Shown here piece by piece: positions 16,765-24,850 of a stretch of 64,000 nt of DNA; within the stretch, counting starts at the first letter, position 1, and every line of letters begins with the position of its first letter. Location: positions 66,951-130,950 of the forward strand of contig CBFIIW010000005.1 in assembly GCA_965662775.1 (NCBI GenBank), read 5' to 3'. The notes beneath the pieces were generated by a model. It saw only the letters and a program-made list of their open reading frames with translations. It made no database searches and was not told the origin of the DNA. The DNA is from UBA7985 sp002690455 (GTDB lineage: Bacteria > Pseudomonadota > Alphaproteobacteria > UBA7985). The position numbers and the translations under genes were made by a program.

Positions 16765-18063
16765 ATGCCGTCCAACCCTTCCACCAAATTAGCAGCGCCC
16801 ACCGCTAAGACAGCCAAGGCGACCAAGACGCCCGTTGCTGGCCAAGGGCGTGCTACACGTCCCCTGGTCCACGACATTATCGTGGTTGGCGCCGGCTTAG
16901 CTGGACTGATTCAGACCCGAATGCTGCAGAGGCTCGGGCTGCGCGTCCATCTTGTGGATCCGCGGGAGCGCAGCGCCCTACTGGCCCCTTCCAACGACCG
17001 ACGGGCCAGCACGCTGACCCCTGCTTCTGTCGCGTTGCTCGAACTGCCACAAAGCTGGCTGGTATCCCGGGGGCAGCGGATCGAAACCATGGTGGTGGAC
17101 GCCGGTGTGGGACCACAGCTAACGGACTCCGAAGCCCTGCGACTGGAAAGTGGCGCTTGGGTAGTAAGCAATAGCGAACTTGCTGCCTTTTTGGTGGAGG
17201 ACATCGACCTCGACGGTGTGCGTGGAGACGGGCACTTTGGTCAGGCCGTGACAGCGTCGGCGACAACACCCGGCAGGCGTCTTATCTCATGCGCAGACGG
17301 GAGTGAATTAAGCGCCCGACTGGTGATCGCTGCCGATGGCCGGCATTCAATCCTACGCCGTGCGGATAAGATTCAGCAACAGGTACAGGATTTTCGCCAG
17401 ACGGCGTTGACTGGAATCATCCACCACGAAGCACCGCACGAGGGCCGGGCGTTCCAGCGCTTTCTCCGGCGGGGAACCTTCGCCCTTCTGCCCCTTCCTG
17501 GCGACGGTCACAGCAGCAGCTTCATCTGGGTTGAACCCAGCGCCAGCGCCAGTACCAGAACGAGCGCCAGTCGCCGCAAAGGCGAAGGACTGTTCAGCCT
17601 CGAAGCCGCAATCCTGATTGAGCGCATGCAGGCTCGAATTGGCGACACTCTGGGCCGCCTGAGCAAAACCGGGAACGAAGACTGGGGTCAATTCCCCCTC
17701 TTTTCCCACAGCTGCGATCGGATCACCGGCGAACGGTTGGCGCTGATTGGCGAGGCCGCGCACAGCATTCATCCGCTGGCCGGACAGGGCCTGAATCTGA
17801 GCATCAAGGATGCCGCTGCACTGACCAGTGTAATTGTGGAACAGCGGCGCCATGGCCTCGATCATGGCGACGCGCAGGCGCTTGAACGCTACCAGCGCGC
17901 CCGACGGGCAGAGACCACGCGTATGGCCGGACTGACGGCGGGGCTCAACGCCTTGTTCACGCAGAGCGATGGCCCTCTGCGGGCCGTGGCGGCCGTTGGT
18001 TTGCGCACGCTGGATCGGATCGGTCCGCTCAAAGCTGTGCTGGAACGCGAAGCTCGGCGATAA
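16765..18063 (+). CDS. UbiH/UbiF/Coq6-family FAD monooxygenase
   Basis: Members of this family hydroxylate the ubiquinone ring using FAD, NAD(P)H and oxygen. The sequence shows the dinucleotide-binding motif DIIVVGAGLAGL, the DG motif AADGRHSILR and the second FAD motif GEAAHSIHPLAGQGLNLS. From ATG 16765 it has 432 residues, with a basic Ala/Lys/Thr-rich leader of about 30 residues before the Rossmann fold; an earlier ATG at 16717 is possible. It stands alone, divergent from the P-II gene and convergent with the EamA gene 54 nt downstream. Which ring position it modifies cannot be read from the sequence. Confidence 0.88.
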   Translation: MPSNPSTKLAAPTAKTAKATKTPVAGQGRATRPLVHDIIVVGAGLAGLIQTRMLQRLGLRVHLVDPRERSALLAPSNDRRASTLTPASVALLELPQSWLVSRGQRIETMVVDAGVGPQLTDSEALRLESGAWVVSNSELAAFLVEDIDLDGVRGDGHFGQAVTASATTPGRRLISCADGSELSARLVIAADGRHSILRRADKIQQQVQDFRQTALTGIIHHEAPHEGRAFQRFLRRGTFALLPLPGDGHSSSFIWVEPSASASTRTSASRRKGEGLFSLEAAILIERMQARIGDTLGRLSKTGNEDWGQFPLFSHSCDRITGERLALIGEAAHSIHPLAGQGLNLSIKDAAALTSVIVEQRRHGLDHGDAQALERYQRARRAETTRMAGLTAGLNALFTQSDGPLRAVAAVGLRTLDRIGPLKAVLEREARR

Positions 18064-18117
18064 CCATGCTGACGGTCTGCCGTCCGTGGTTCATTCGGGC
18101 TTTCGCCGATTGCTGCT

Positions 18118-19053
18118 TTAGGTCTTTGGAAACATCTTTGATTCGGCCGCCAGCGCGCGGGGCCGGATGCGCGCCTCGCGCCGCGCCATATAAATTGCCG
18201 CCGCAGCGATCACCGCGCCTCCGGCAAGACTGGCCATCTCTGGCATCACGCCCAACACCGTTAATTCCAGCAGTGCGACAAAGGGCAGACGCAAGTAGTC
18301 AAATGGCATCACGAGTGACGCCTCGGCATTTTTGGCAGCCAGGACCATGGCCCATTGTCCAACTGTGGCGATAAAACCCGCACCAATCAGGATCAGCCAG
18401 ACCTGCAGGCTTGGCATCTGCCAGACCATCAATGCCGGTATCACCATAAAGCCGGACATCCACAGCCCTTGAAACGTGACGATACGCACGGTGGTTTCGG
18501 TCCGCGTCAGGTCCTTTACCAGTAGAAAAGCAGCTGCCATCAGTACTGCGGCCATCAGCGGCAAAGCCTGCCCCCAGACCAGGTCTTGCTTCCAGGGTTC
18601 CGCAACAATCAGAACGCCAATGAAGCCCGCTACGGTGGCTGCAATCCGCCGCCCCCGAATGCGTTCGCCCATGAAAAGCACCGCGCCAAGGGTTACGAAA
18701 AACGGGACGGTAAAGCTCAAGGCCACCGTCTCCGTCATGTTCAACCGTGAAAATCCGAAAAACAGGAGCGTCATGGCGCTCACCCCAACCACTGACCGAA
18801 TGAAGTGCCGTCCGTGACGTTGGGTGCGAAACACTGACGGACCAGCGATCAGCGTAAAGGGTAGAATGGCGACGAGACCAAAAAAAATTCGGGCAAAAAC
18901 ATACTGAAAAGGATGGATGCCAGCATTTGACGCTTGCTTGATGAACAGGCTCATGCCTGAAAAGCACAGCACTGCCAGCACCATCCAGAGAATAGCACGC
19001 AGGTTGTTAGGCTGAGGGTTCAAAGCTGTGGTCATGAGGTTAACTTGGTTCAT
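18118..19053 (-). CDS. EamA/DMT-family transporter
   Basis: This 311-residue integral membrane protein has about ten hydrophobic segments in two repeated halves of five, the drug/metabolite transporter layout (LWMVLAVLCFSGMSLFIKQAS at the start; a second EamA repeat from about residue 155). The basic C-terminal tail (ARREARIRPR) is expected to be cytoplasmic. The start ATG 19053 is chosen over upstream in-frame starts that would add a hydrophilic, non-homologous leader; ATG 19035 is an alternative. The substrate is unknown. It is divergent from the SpoU methyltransferase gene. Confidence 0.85.
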   Translation of the reverse strand: MNQVNLMTTALNPQPNNLRAILWMVLAVLCFSGMSLFIKQASNAGIHPFQYVFARIFFGLVAILPFTLIAGPSVFRTQRHGRHFIRSVVGVSAMTLLFFGFSRLNMTETVALSFTVPFFVTLGAVLFMGERIRGRRIAATVAGFIGVLIVAEPWKQDLVWGQALPLMAAVLMAAAFLLVKDLTRTETTVRIVTFQGLWMSGFMVIPALMVWQMPSLQVWLILIGAGFIATVGQWAMVLAAKNAEASLVMPFDYLRLPFVALLELTVLGVMPEMASLAGGAVIAAAAIYMARREARIRPRALAAESKMFPKT

Positions 19054-19206
19054 CGCCCTCGTTTTTGCTCGCCTGTTCTGGGCAGTACAGCCTTGCCAGT
19101 CGTCCGTGGTGTGCGGTTCCTGCTTTGACAACGCTTTCGCCGGACGGCATGCAGAAGCAGCCCTCACATCTGGGTCAGGCGCATAGATGGGTAAGAAGGA
19201 TTGGCC

Positions 19207-19743
19207 ATGCGTGGGTATTTCGCTGTTGGTGTTCTGGAGATTTCCAAGTCACGCAACATGGGCGCCCTGATGCGGACGGCCCATGCCTTTGGCGCGGCCT
19301 ATACATTCAGCATTGGCTCGGAAGTTACGCGACACCAGGTACGGCAGGCGGACACCTCAAAGGCTGAGCTGCACCTGCCCTACTTCGACTTCACCAGCCT
19401 TGGTGATATGGCCAGGCCCCGGGGTATGGAATTGGTTGGCGTGGAACTCACCGACGACGCGATTGAATTGCCGTCGTTCCATCATCCTCTCCGGGCAGCC
19501 TATATTCTTGGTCCGGAAAAGGGATCGTTAACGCCGGATGTGGTAGACGCCTGTAACCATGTCCTCAAGATCCCGACTAAATTCTGCGTAAACGTCGCGT
19601 TGGCTGCGGGAATTGTGCTGTACGACCGCCATTTGCAGCACGGGGCTTACGCGGCTCGTCCGGTACGGCCTGGCGGCCCTTCGGCGGAAAAGCAGACGCA
19701 TGTCCATGGGGGTCGGTTTAGCCGCACGGGCAAGTTCAGCTAG
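19207..19743 (+). CDS. TrmH/SpoU-family RNA 2'-O-methyltransferase
   Basis: This SPOUT methyltransferase has 178 residues from ATG 19207, which has AAGGA 6 nt upstream. The three SpoU motifs are visible: RNMGALMRTAHAFGA, ILGPEKGSLTPDV and the knot-forming IPTKFCVNVALAAGIVLYDR. It is a minimal catalytic domain without the N-terminal substrate-binding domain seen in RlmB. The last 30 residues are basic and glycine-rich, possibly for RNA contact. The exact RNA target (tRNA or rRNA) cannot be decided from sequence. Confidence 0.88.
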   Translation: MRGYFAVGVLEISKSRNMGALMRTAHAFGAAYTFSIGSEVTRHQVRQADTSKAELHLPYFDFTSLGDMARPRGMELVGVELTDDAIELPSFHHPLRAAYILGPEKGSLTPDVVDACNHVLKIPTKFCVNVALAAGIVLYDRHLQHGAYAARPVRPGGPSAEKQTHVHGGRFSRTGKFS

Positions 19744-19774
19744 GGACAGACCCGGGCCGGTCTCGCGGGACTTG

Positions 19775-19963
19775 TCAGGACTGAATCAAGCGCCACAGCA
19801 GAATCACTGCAATCATGCAGCCCACCACCGTAACGGTTTGGAAAATACGCAGCACCAGCCTTCCAGTTTGGTTCGCGTCTTCTATGGGTAAGTCACCAAG
19901 GCGTATCTGGAAATGCTCGCGGGGCGACGGTCGAAGTGCAATGGGCGGTTGGTGTTGGGACAT
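19775..19963 (-). CDS. Small hypothetical single-pass membrane protein
   Basis: This 62-residue frame has a hydrophilic N-terminal half and one C-terminal hydrophobic segment (TVTVVGCMIAVILLWRLI), the layout of a tail-anchored small protein. I do not recognise a family. There is no strong ribosome-binding site upstream of ATG 19963. It lies between the SpoU gene and the AT-rich pocket. It is listed because the hydrophobic tail and the lack of a competing frame make it plausible; it may be spurious. Confidence 0.4.
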   Translation of the reverse strand: MSQHQPPIALRPSPREHFQIRLGDLPIEDANQTGRLVLRIFQTVTVVGCMIAVILLWRLIQS

Positions 19964-19995
19964 GATCGAAAGCTAAGATTTTGTTGTTTCGACAT

Positions 19996-20023
19996 GTTTA
20001 TTTAATTTTTGTATTAAATAAAC
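19996..20023. repeat. AT-rich perfect inverted repeat
   Basis: Arms GTTTATTTAAT (19996-20006) and ATTAAATAAAC (20013-20023) are perfectly complementary across a 6-nt loop. The repeat sits about 150 nt before the methyltransferase start in a strongly AT-rich stretch. It could be an operator or a bidirectional terminator-like hairpin; the sequence does not decide. Confidence 0.55.
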
Positions 20024-20170
20024 GTTTGTTTATATTATAAGTCGATTTGATTCTGGCGGTATTTCATCGTGTGGAGGCTGGGAATATCCATGTTTGCCAG
20101 TGCAAAGTAGCGTCGCTCTCGACGTCACTGTCTTGCGACAAATCACGACTAGATCGATCGGCCAGCCCCC

Positions 20171-20893
20171 ATGTTCTCGCAACTTCTCCTCGCTGTTCTG
20201 CCACCTATTATTTACCTGCTGCCCCTATGGCTACTGCGGCACTTGCGTGGCGGCGCACTGCCCCCACTGCCAGCAGACTACAGGCTGGGTCGGAGAGGCC
20301 ATCATGGGCTGTTCAAACTGATAAGAGACTACGAATTCACCACAGTTCTTGATGTTGGCGCTGGCGAAGGCGCTCATGCCGCCTTGCTTCACCAGAGCGG
20401 CAAGGAAGTGACAGCGCTCGACTTCAGCACCTCGGTCTACGCAAGCAAACGGCCTGAGCGGGTGCCCTGGCCGCGGGTCGACACCAACTTTCTCGACTTT
20501 AGGCCCGATGCAGCGTTTGATTGTCTCTGGGCCTGTCATGTACTCGAACATCAGACGGACCCGGGGGCCTTCATCCGGCATTGTATGGCACTGACCCGTC
20601 CAGAGGGCATTATCGCTATCACTGTCCCCCCGCTGAAACACCGGATCGTTGGCGGTCATCTGTCTTTATGGAATGCCGGCCTGCTGCTCTACCAGCTGAC
20701 ATTCAATGGTATCGACACCTGTAATGCGGCAGTTTGCACCTACGGATACAATATCAGTGTGATCGTGCGAAACCGTCAGCGCCCCGACATTCCGCTGGAC
20801 TATGACAAGGGTGATCTGGATAAACTCCGGCCATATATGCCAGCCTTTGTCTCCGAACCCTTCGACGGCCGGATCCAACGCTGGAACTGGTAA
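20171..20893 (+). CDS. Class I SAM-dependent methyltransferase, target unknown
   Basis: This 240-residue protein has SAM-binding motif I VLDVGAGEGAHA (59-70), an acidic residue after strand 2 (VTALDFS), and WACHVLEHQTDPG in the position typical of Methyltransf_11-type enzymes. The first 25 residues are strongly hydrophobic (LLLAVLPPIIYLLPLWLL) and end in RHLR, so the enzyme may be membrane-anchored with the catalytic domain inside. The late segment on glycine-rich loops (GGHLSLWNAGLLLYQL) resembles methyltransferases in surface-polysaccharide clusters, but no such cluster is here. The fold is secure; the substrate is unknown. Confidence 0.8.
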   Translation: MFSQLLLAVLPPIIYLLPLWLLRHLRGGALPPLPADYRLGRRGHHGLFKLIRDYEFTTVLDVGAGEGAHAALLHQSGKEVTALDFSTSVYASKRPERVPWPRVDTNFLDFRPDAAFDCLWACHVLEHQTDPGAFIRHCMALTRPEGIIAITVPPLKHRIVGGHLSLWNAGLLLYQLTFNGIDTCNAAVCTYGYNISVIVRNRQRPDIPLDYDKGDLDKLRPYMPAFVSEPFDGRIQRWNW

Positions 20894-20979
20894 ATCCATA
20901 AGGAGCAGATGGGGGAGACGAACACCAACCGGCGCGTTCTGTCAGCGTCGTCATTCATCAGGGATCAAAGCGCGACTCT

Positions 20980-21726
20980 TTATGCAGCGTCATAATTACG
21001 CGCAGCGACGAGAAGATCGGAAGCGTCCGGATCATTTATCCCAATTTTACTCAACTGAACGACCGTGTTTTCTAGATATTCTAGGCTAGTTCCCAAGATA
21101 CCGGCGCCAGTTGCAGCGAAGCGTATTTGCTCAGACCGAGTTATGTCTTGGCGAATATGAGGCTGCTCATGATCAGCAACAAACGTCAGCGCAACCTCGC
21201 TCTTGCCATCGAGTTCAATGGGTATGAATACCGCCAAGTAGCCTGGGGCAATCAATTCACGACGGAACAGGATCTCAGTTTCTAAATCCACTTTATCTGA
21301 GGTGATCTTGAAGGCTAATCCTTCGCAACCTTGTCCTTGATCTAGAGCAGCCATCAACCCGGGTTGCTCACTCGTACCTCGCCCGCCTTTGTCGTCCACG
21401 AGAATAAATCGCCGTTGGTGGTTTGGGGCAAACGCACGTTGCACTTCAGAAAAATCGATTGCCGGATCCCACATTAATGAGGCGTAGCCGAAAACATACA
21501 GATCACCTGTGTGTTGTGAAAGAGCCTCTAAGCGAAGGCGCTCACGAACATCGTCTTCGTAAAAGTCGATCTGCAGCTCGTGGCCGCTGTTTTCTATCTG
21601 TGCCCTAATCTTCTCGGTAGTGATTGACCGGTAAAATGATTCATTGAAGGGCTTTATTAATTGGCGAAGCTCGGGATGGAAATGAAAAGGATCTTTTTTT
21701 GTTCTCGTATTTGTCATCATGAACAT
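20980..21726 (-). CDS. ChaC-like gamma-glutamylcyclotransferase
   Basis: ChaC enzymes cleave glutathione to 5-oxoproline and Cys-Gly. The protein has about 248 residues with the substrate-loop motif VFGYASLMWDP (GYxSL at 80-84), DDKGGRGTSEQPGL, and RRELIAPGYLAVFIP. The Glu of that last motif (about 157) is the expected catalytic acid/base. About 70 charged residues precede the core, longer than E. coli ChaC. The start is uncertain (ATG at 21726, 21720 or 21717; none has a strong RBS). It is divergent from the YdhR-like gene. Base composition here is visibly more AT-rich than in flanking genes, suggesting acquisition. Confidence 0.8.
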   Translation of the reverse strand: MFMMTNTRTKKDPFHFHPELRQLIKPFNESFYRSITTEKIRAQIENSGHELQIDFYEDDVRERLRLEALSQHTGDLYVFGYASLMWDPAIDFSEVQRAFAPNHQRRFILVDDKGGRGTSEQPGLMAALDQGQGCEGLAFKITSDKVDLETEILFRRELIAPGYLAVFIPIELDGKSEVALTFVADHEQPHIRQDITRSEQIRFAATGAGILGTSLEYLENTVVQLSKIGINDPDASDLLVAARNYDAA

Positions 21727-21819
21727 CACTTTGATCAAAAAGTCTCATAAAACATGCTTGTGCTCGTAACAAATTAGAGCTCGTACTTCATAAGTTAAAT
21801 CATATGCGGAGTCTTCAAC

Positions 21820-22113
21820 GTGCACATTCAGGTCATTAACTTTGAATTAAATATTCCTCACGAAGATTACATTTCTGGGGCAACCGCTGCGGCTTCGATT
21901 TTCGCTGAAATGCCCGGACTCATCAGCAAGCACTGGCTCGGTGATAAGGAAAACCAAATCTACGGTGGAGTATACGTCTGGGAAAGCAAAGAGGCTTGCG
22001 AGGCCTACAAAGCAGGTCCCGTGTTTGCTGACGTCATGAGCAACGAAATGTACAAGAATCAGTCCTCAAAAGACTACGGTGTGCTCGATATGCCTACGGC
22101 GATCACTGCATGA
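21820..22113 (+). CDS. YdhR-like putative monooxygenase / dimeric alpha-beta barrel protein
   Basis: This is a 97-residue protein starting at GTG 21820, with CGGAG about 8 nt upstream. The pattern of strands and the conserved segment KHWLGDKENQIYGGVYVWES followed by AYKAGP matches the small YdhR family, whose members adopt a dimeric ferredoxin-like (ABM) fold. Activity on a defined substrate is not established for most members. It is followed 43 nt later by another small protein of similar size and likely fold. AT-rich composition is shared with the neighbours. Confidence 0.7.
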   Translation: MHIQVINFELNIPHEDYISGATAAASIFAEMPGLISKHWLGDKENQIYGGVYVWESKEACEAYKAGPVFADVMSNEMYKNQSSKDYGVLDMPTAITA

Positions 22114-22156
22114 GATCCTTGCGCCGACGGACAAAAAAACGGAACGGAACAGAAAA

Positions 22157-22426
22157 ATGAAGATCATCTCATCAGTTGAACTGACTAAAGGCTATCAGCA
22201 CTGGAAGAGCCTTTTTGATGCCAATGAACAGTTACGCCTTGAGAATGGTGTGACGGTGCTAGCCGTTGGCCACGAACCCGACAATGAAAACAAGGTGTGG
22301 ACCTGTATCGAAGTCGAATCCATGGAGAAAATGATGGCGATGGCCAATTCGCCCGGGATGATCAAACTCCGTGAAGAAGCTGGTGCAAAGGTTGAGACTC
22401 AAACCTGGACGCAGCTTGTAGAGTAG
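22157..22426 (+). CDS. Small hypothetical protein, possible DUF3764-like alpha-beta barrel
   Basis: This 89-residue protein starts at ATG 22157, chosen because the upstream in-frame extension overlaps the preceding gene and looks non-native. The order of elements, SVELTKGYQHWKSLFDAN near the start, then VTVLAVGHEPDNENKVWT and MEKMMAMANSPGMIKL, resembles small ferredoxin-like dimeric barrel families such as DUF3764; I am not certain of the assignment. It probably shares a transcript with the YdhR-like gene. Confidence 0.6.
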   Translation: MKIISSVELTKGYQHWKSLFDANEQLRLENGVTVLAVGHEPDNENKVWTCIEVESMEKMMAMANSPGMIKLREEAGAKVETQTWTQLVE

Positions 22427-22451
22427 ACGCCCTCAAGGGTGATGGTTTGGC

Positions 22452-22496
22452 CTGGCTCGACGACATCTTTGCCCTTTTCGCATTCACACGAGCCAG
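22452..22496. repeat. Inverted repeat between convergent genes
   Basis: CTGGCTCG (22452-22459) is complementary to CGAGCCAG (22489-22496) across a 29-nt loop. It lies between the convergent 3' ends of the 89-residue protein gene and the DUF2938 gene. No T-run follows, so it is at best a weak terminator. Confidence 0.35.
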
Positions 22497-22500
22497 CGGG

Positions 22501-22980
22501 TTAATGAAGCCAATTGAACGCTGCGCACATAGCTAGGCCGAAAATGGAGTGTCTTGCTAACAATACTAGGGACGTGAAGTAAGGGCTTGGCGTGTTGCGT
22601 GCGAGAACACCCTGCCCAGTTAGGGGCATAAAAATAAACAACGGCGCAATCGTAGTTGCAGCACCGAAAAGTAGCCCGTTAACATAGGATGGCTCTACTT
22701 TTGGAATAACAAAAAACAAAACATGAAACACCACAGCCCATGCGATTGAAATGCCGTAGTGGAAACCCCAACCAATCTTCAATTCATGAGAGATTGGCGC
22801 AGATGCTGAAATCGTCGGATTGTATATCTGTCCTCGCCTGATCATAAAAAAAGCCCAGCGGCCTAGAATCCCATAAGAAGGTTCCGGCACCTTGAATACA
22901 ATAAGCAATGCTCGGCCAAAAACGTCTAAAATGAAACAAGAGAAAACTCCTGCAATAGCAATAACCAAAAAATCATTCAT
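22501..22980 (-). CDS. DUF2938 family membrane protein
   Basis: This 159-residue protein has four hydrophobic segments. The N-terminal AGVFSCFILDVFGR and the central segment IGWGFHYGISIAWAVVFHVLF, ending in MPLTGQGVLARNTPSP and RHSIFGLAMCAAFNWLH, match the DUF2938 pattern. The function of the family is unknown. It closes the AT-rich pocket on its right side, about 390 nt from tRNA-Gly. The start at ATG 22980 lacks a strong ribosome-binding site. Confidence 0.75.
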   Translation of the reverse strand: MNDFLVIAIAGVFSCFILDVFGRALLIVFKVPEPSYGILGRWAFFMIRRGQIYNPTISASAPISHELKIGWGFHYGISIAWAVVFHVLFFVIPKVEPSYVNGLLFGAATTIAPLFIFMPLTGQGVLARNTPSPYFTSLVLLARHSIFGLAMCAAFNWLH

Positions 22981-23368
22981 TAATTCTGATCCACTTTAGA
23001 ATTCACCCTATCGGCTGCCCAAAGTTCAGTCGCGGCGTAGTTAAGCTTGCAGCTGATATTAAAGTCAGTCTGATGTGGTCTTCTGCATATCTTATCAGTT
23101 GCAAGTTACCGGACTTAAGCAGGAAGAGTCCCTGTGGAAAATCAATGGTGCTTGAAGGACATCTCTTTCTTGCGTCGCTCAGCGACGTGCATAGGCGGTG
23201 TTGCCCATCCAAACTGCACGAATCTGGAGGGTCCCACCCTCGGCTAGAGGTATTTATGTGGGTCACTCGGCCGATGCTGGTCTCTCTGGCTGCGGCCGAG
23301 ACGCTGGAACCGCCGGGGCCTTCATTACTGGCCTGGCAGTCAGCTTAGGTTGCCGATGTAAGAGAAAA
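22981..23368. other. Intergenic region without recognised gene
   Basis: These 388 nt lie between the DUF2938 gene and tRNA-Gly. Two overlapping frames of 87-91 codons on opposite strands (23003-23266 minus, 23073-23348 plus) show no family signature, no ribosome-binding site and no clear codon bias. The stretch could be gene remnants at the edge of the AT-rich pocket. I see no integrase and no copy of the tRNA 3' end. Confidence 0.4.
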
Positions 23369-23443
23369 TGGAGCGGGTGATGAGATTCGAACTCACGACA
23401 CCTAGCATGGCAAGCTAGTGCTCTACCCCTGAGCTACACCCGC
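23369..23443 (-). tRNA. tRNA-Gly (anticodon GCC)
   Basis: Read on the minus strand the gene begins GCGGGTGTAGCTCAG and folds into a standard cloverleaf. The acceptor stem GCGGGTG/CACCCGC is perfect, the anticodon stem CTAGC/GCTAG encloses loop TTGCCAT (anticodon GCC), the T-loop is TTCGAAT, and CCA is encoded (23369-23371). Its 3' end faces the AT-rich pocket, the orientation expected if something had integrated there. Confidence 0.97.
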
Positions 23444-23567
23444 GCCGTTGGTGAGAGGCTGTCTATCGCCCCCCCGAGCATAGATCAAGGGGTTATTTCC
23501 CGGAGAGCCTGTCTCAAGGGCAAGTTCGTTTCAGGGTTGCGAAACTTGCGGTCAAGAGTCGCCGTAA

Positions 23568-23858
23568 TCAGTGATCCGGCGTATTGGCGCGCGTAGAACG
23601 GTCCAGCACGCCAACGATCTCGCGCAGCGTTTGCTCTGCGCCGGGACCGGTACAACTCACATCGATGTCCAAACCGTCACGCCAGCCCAGACGTTTGATG
23701 GAGTCGACCCCGTCGGCCATGACTTCGACATCACCACTGCGCAAACGAACCGATACAGCAGGTGACGAGGCGGCGATCAGCGCGACCCGGCGTGCAACCT
23801 CAGCTCTGAGCCGCGGTCCATCTTTGAGTACAAAGCGAAATTCTGCAAATTCAGCCAT
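23568..23858 (-). CDS. HPr-like protein lacking the phosphorylatable histidine
   Basis: This 96-residue protein (ATG 23858, GAGG 6 nt upstream) is where ptsH normally sits in the alphaproteobacterial chvIG-hprK-rapZ-EIIA-ptsH cluster, and it follows the HPr strand-helix plan. The active-site stretch that reads LHARA in HPr is LKDGPRLRAEVARR here: no histidine is present and the usual position is about Leu17. A serine (VDSIKR, Ser53) falls near the regulatory Ser46 position. Relative to HPr, about three residues are missing after it. If the alignment is right, it cannot carry out histidine phosphotransfer. The HPr relation rests on position and overall pattern, so it is likely, not certain. 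Confidence 0.65.
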   Translation of the reverse strand: MAEFAEFRFVLKDGPRLRAEVARRVALIAASSPAVSVRLRSGDVEVMADGVDSIKRLGWRDGLDIDVSCTGPGAEQTLREIVGVLDRSTRANTPDH

Positions 23859-24012
23859 TGTCTGCCTCAACGGTTTCAAAACAACTTAGGCACTCTGTCC
23901 AAGTGAACAGGTTATTTTCTGTAATTTCAACGATCGGCGCATCGAGTCGCATGGGATAACTTGCCGATTTAGGGGAATTTCACTCAAAGGGTCAGGTTGA
24001 AGAGCGGGTAAT

Positions 24013-24846
24013 TCAGTCAAATGGCGTGTCGCGGTGTACAACGTTCGCCACGTAACCCCACTCAGTCAGCCATTGCCCCACCCGCTCTGCGAGAAAAACA
24101 GAGCGGTGGCGCCCGCCGGTGCAACCCAGCGCTATCGTAAAGTATGCCCGACCTTCGTCTGCTTGCCGTTGGACAATCAGTGTCAGTAATTGCCTCAGCT
24201 GGTCGCTAAAGGCAGGGAAATCCGGATCGGCTGCAACATACTCGGCGACGGCCTGATCCCGGCCGGTACACTCCCGAAGTTCCGCGGCATAATGAGGGTT
24301 TCTTAGCCAGCGCAGGTCGATGACCAGGTCAGCCTCGGGTGGTAGGCCGTTTCGGTAGCCAAATGACAGAACCCGCAAAGTTGAAATAGAGCCTGTATCC
24401 CCACTCAGACCCGCGATAAGGCGACGCAATTGGGGCAGGCGCAGGCCACTAGTATCGAAGACTTCATCGGCCATGGCGCGACGGCTGACCGCGCGCTGCC
24501 GCTCACGCTGAAGTGCATCGGGCAGTCCGTTGCCACGATCAAAAGGGTGTACGCGCCGCGCCTCGCTATAACGTCGCAGCAGGGTCGCCTCATCTGCCTC
24601 AAGGAACACATGGGCGACGCTCCAGTCCGGAGGTAGAACGGGTTGCCTCTGATCCTCACCATCGCCCGGTGCGATTGGCCAGCCTATGGCGACACGATCG
24701 CCCTTAGACGCACCAAGGACAGCGGGCCACGCCGAAGGGGGAACAGCGTCGCTGGCCAGATAGCCGTGGTCAGACAGAACCGCCAGTGCAGCACTGCGTC
24801 CGGCACCAGACAAGGCAGATACGAGAATGAGACGCTTTTTCGGCAT
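24013..24846 (-). CDS. rapZ: RapZ family nucleotide-binding / RNase adaptor protein
   Basis: This 277-residue protein has the N-terminal P-loop domain SALSGAGRSAAL, with Arg17 where a P-loop lysine would be; I recall the same substitution from other alphaproteobacterial members. The C-terminal domain carries the family signature IALGCTGGRHRSVFLAERV and ends ...VVHRDTPFD. In enterobacteria RapZ delivers a small RNA to RNase E; in alphaproteobacteria the gene sits between hprK and the EIIA gene and its role is less clear. Here it follows chvG by 4 nt with no hprK between, and the HPr-like gene lies 154 nt downstream with no EIIA gene between. Confidence 0.9.
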   Translation of the reverse strand: MPKKRLILVSALSGAGRSAALAVLSDHGYLASDAVPPSAWPAVLGASKGDRVAIGWPIAPGDGEDQRQPVLPPDWSVAHVFLEADEATLLRRYSEARRVHPFDRGNGLPDALQRERQRAVSRRAMADEVFDTSGLRLPQLRRLIAGLSGDTGSISTLRVLSFGYRNGLPPEADLVIDLRWLRNPHYAAELRECTGRDQAVAEYVAADPDFPAFSDQLRQLLTLIVQRQADEGRAYFTIALGCTGGRHRSVFLAERVGQWLTEWGYVANVVHRDTPFD

Positions 24847-24850
24847 CGGT

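Noticed and set aside
23003..23348. Overlapping frames of 87-91 codons on both strands before tRNA-Gly
   Set aside because: No motif, no RBS and no sign of purifying codon use; treated as empty spacer or remnants.
19744..23368. An integrated island with attL/attR at tRNA-Gly
   Set aside because: I found no integrase gene and no second copy of the tRNA 3' end inside the pocket, so only the composition argument is kept.
24013..24846. RapZ as a broken P-loop protein because of Arg in place of Lys
   Set aside because: The same Arg occurs, as far as I recall, in other alphaproteobacterial RapZ proteins; the C-terminal domain is fully conserved, so no loss of function is claimed.
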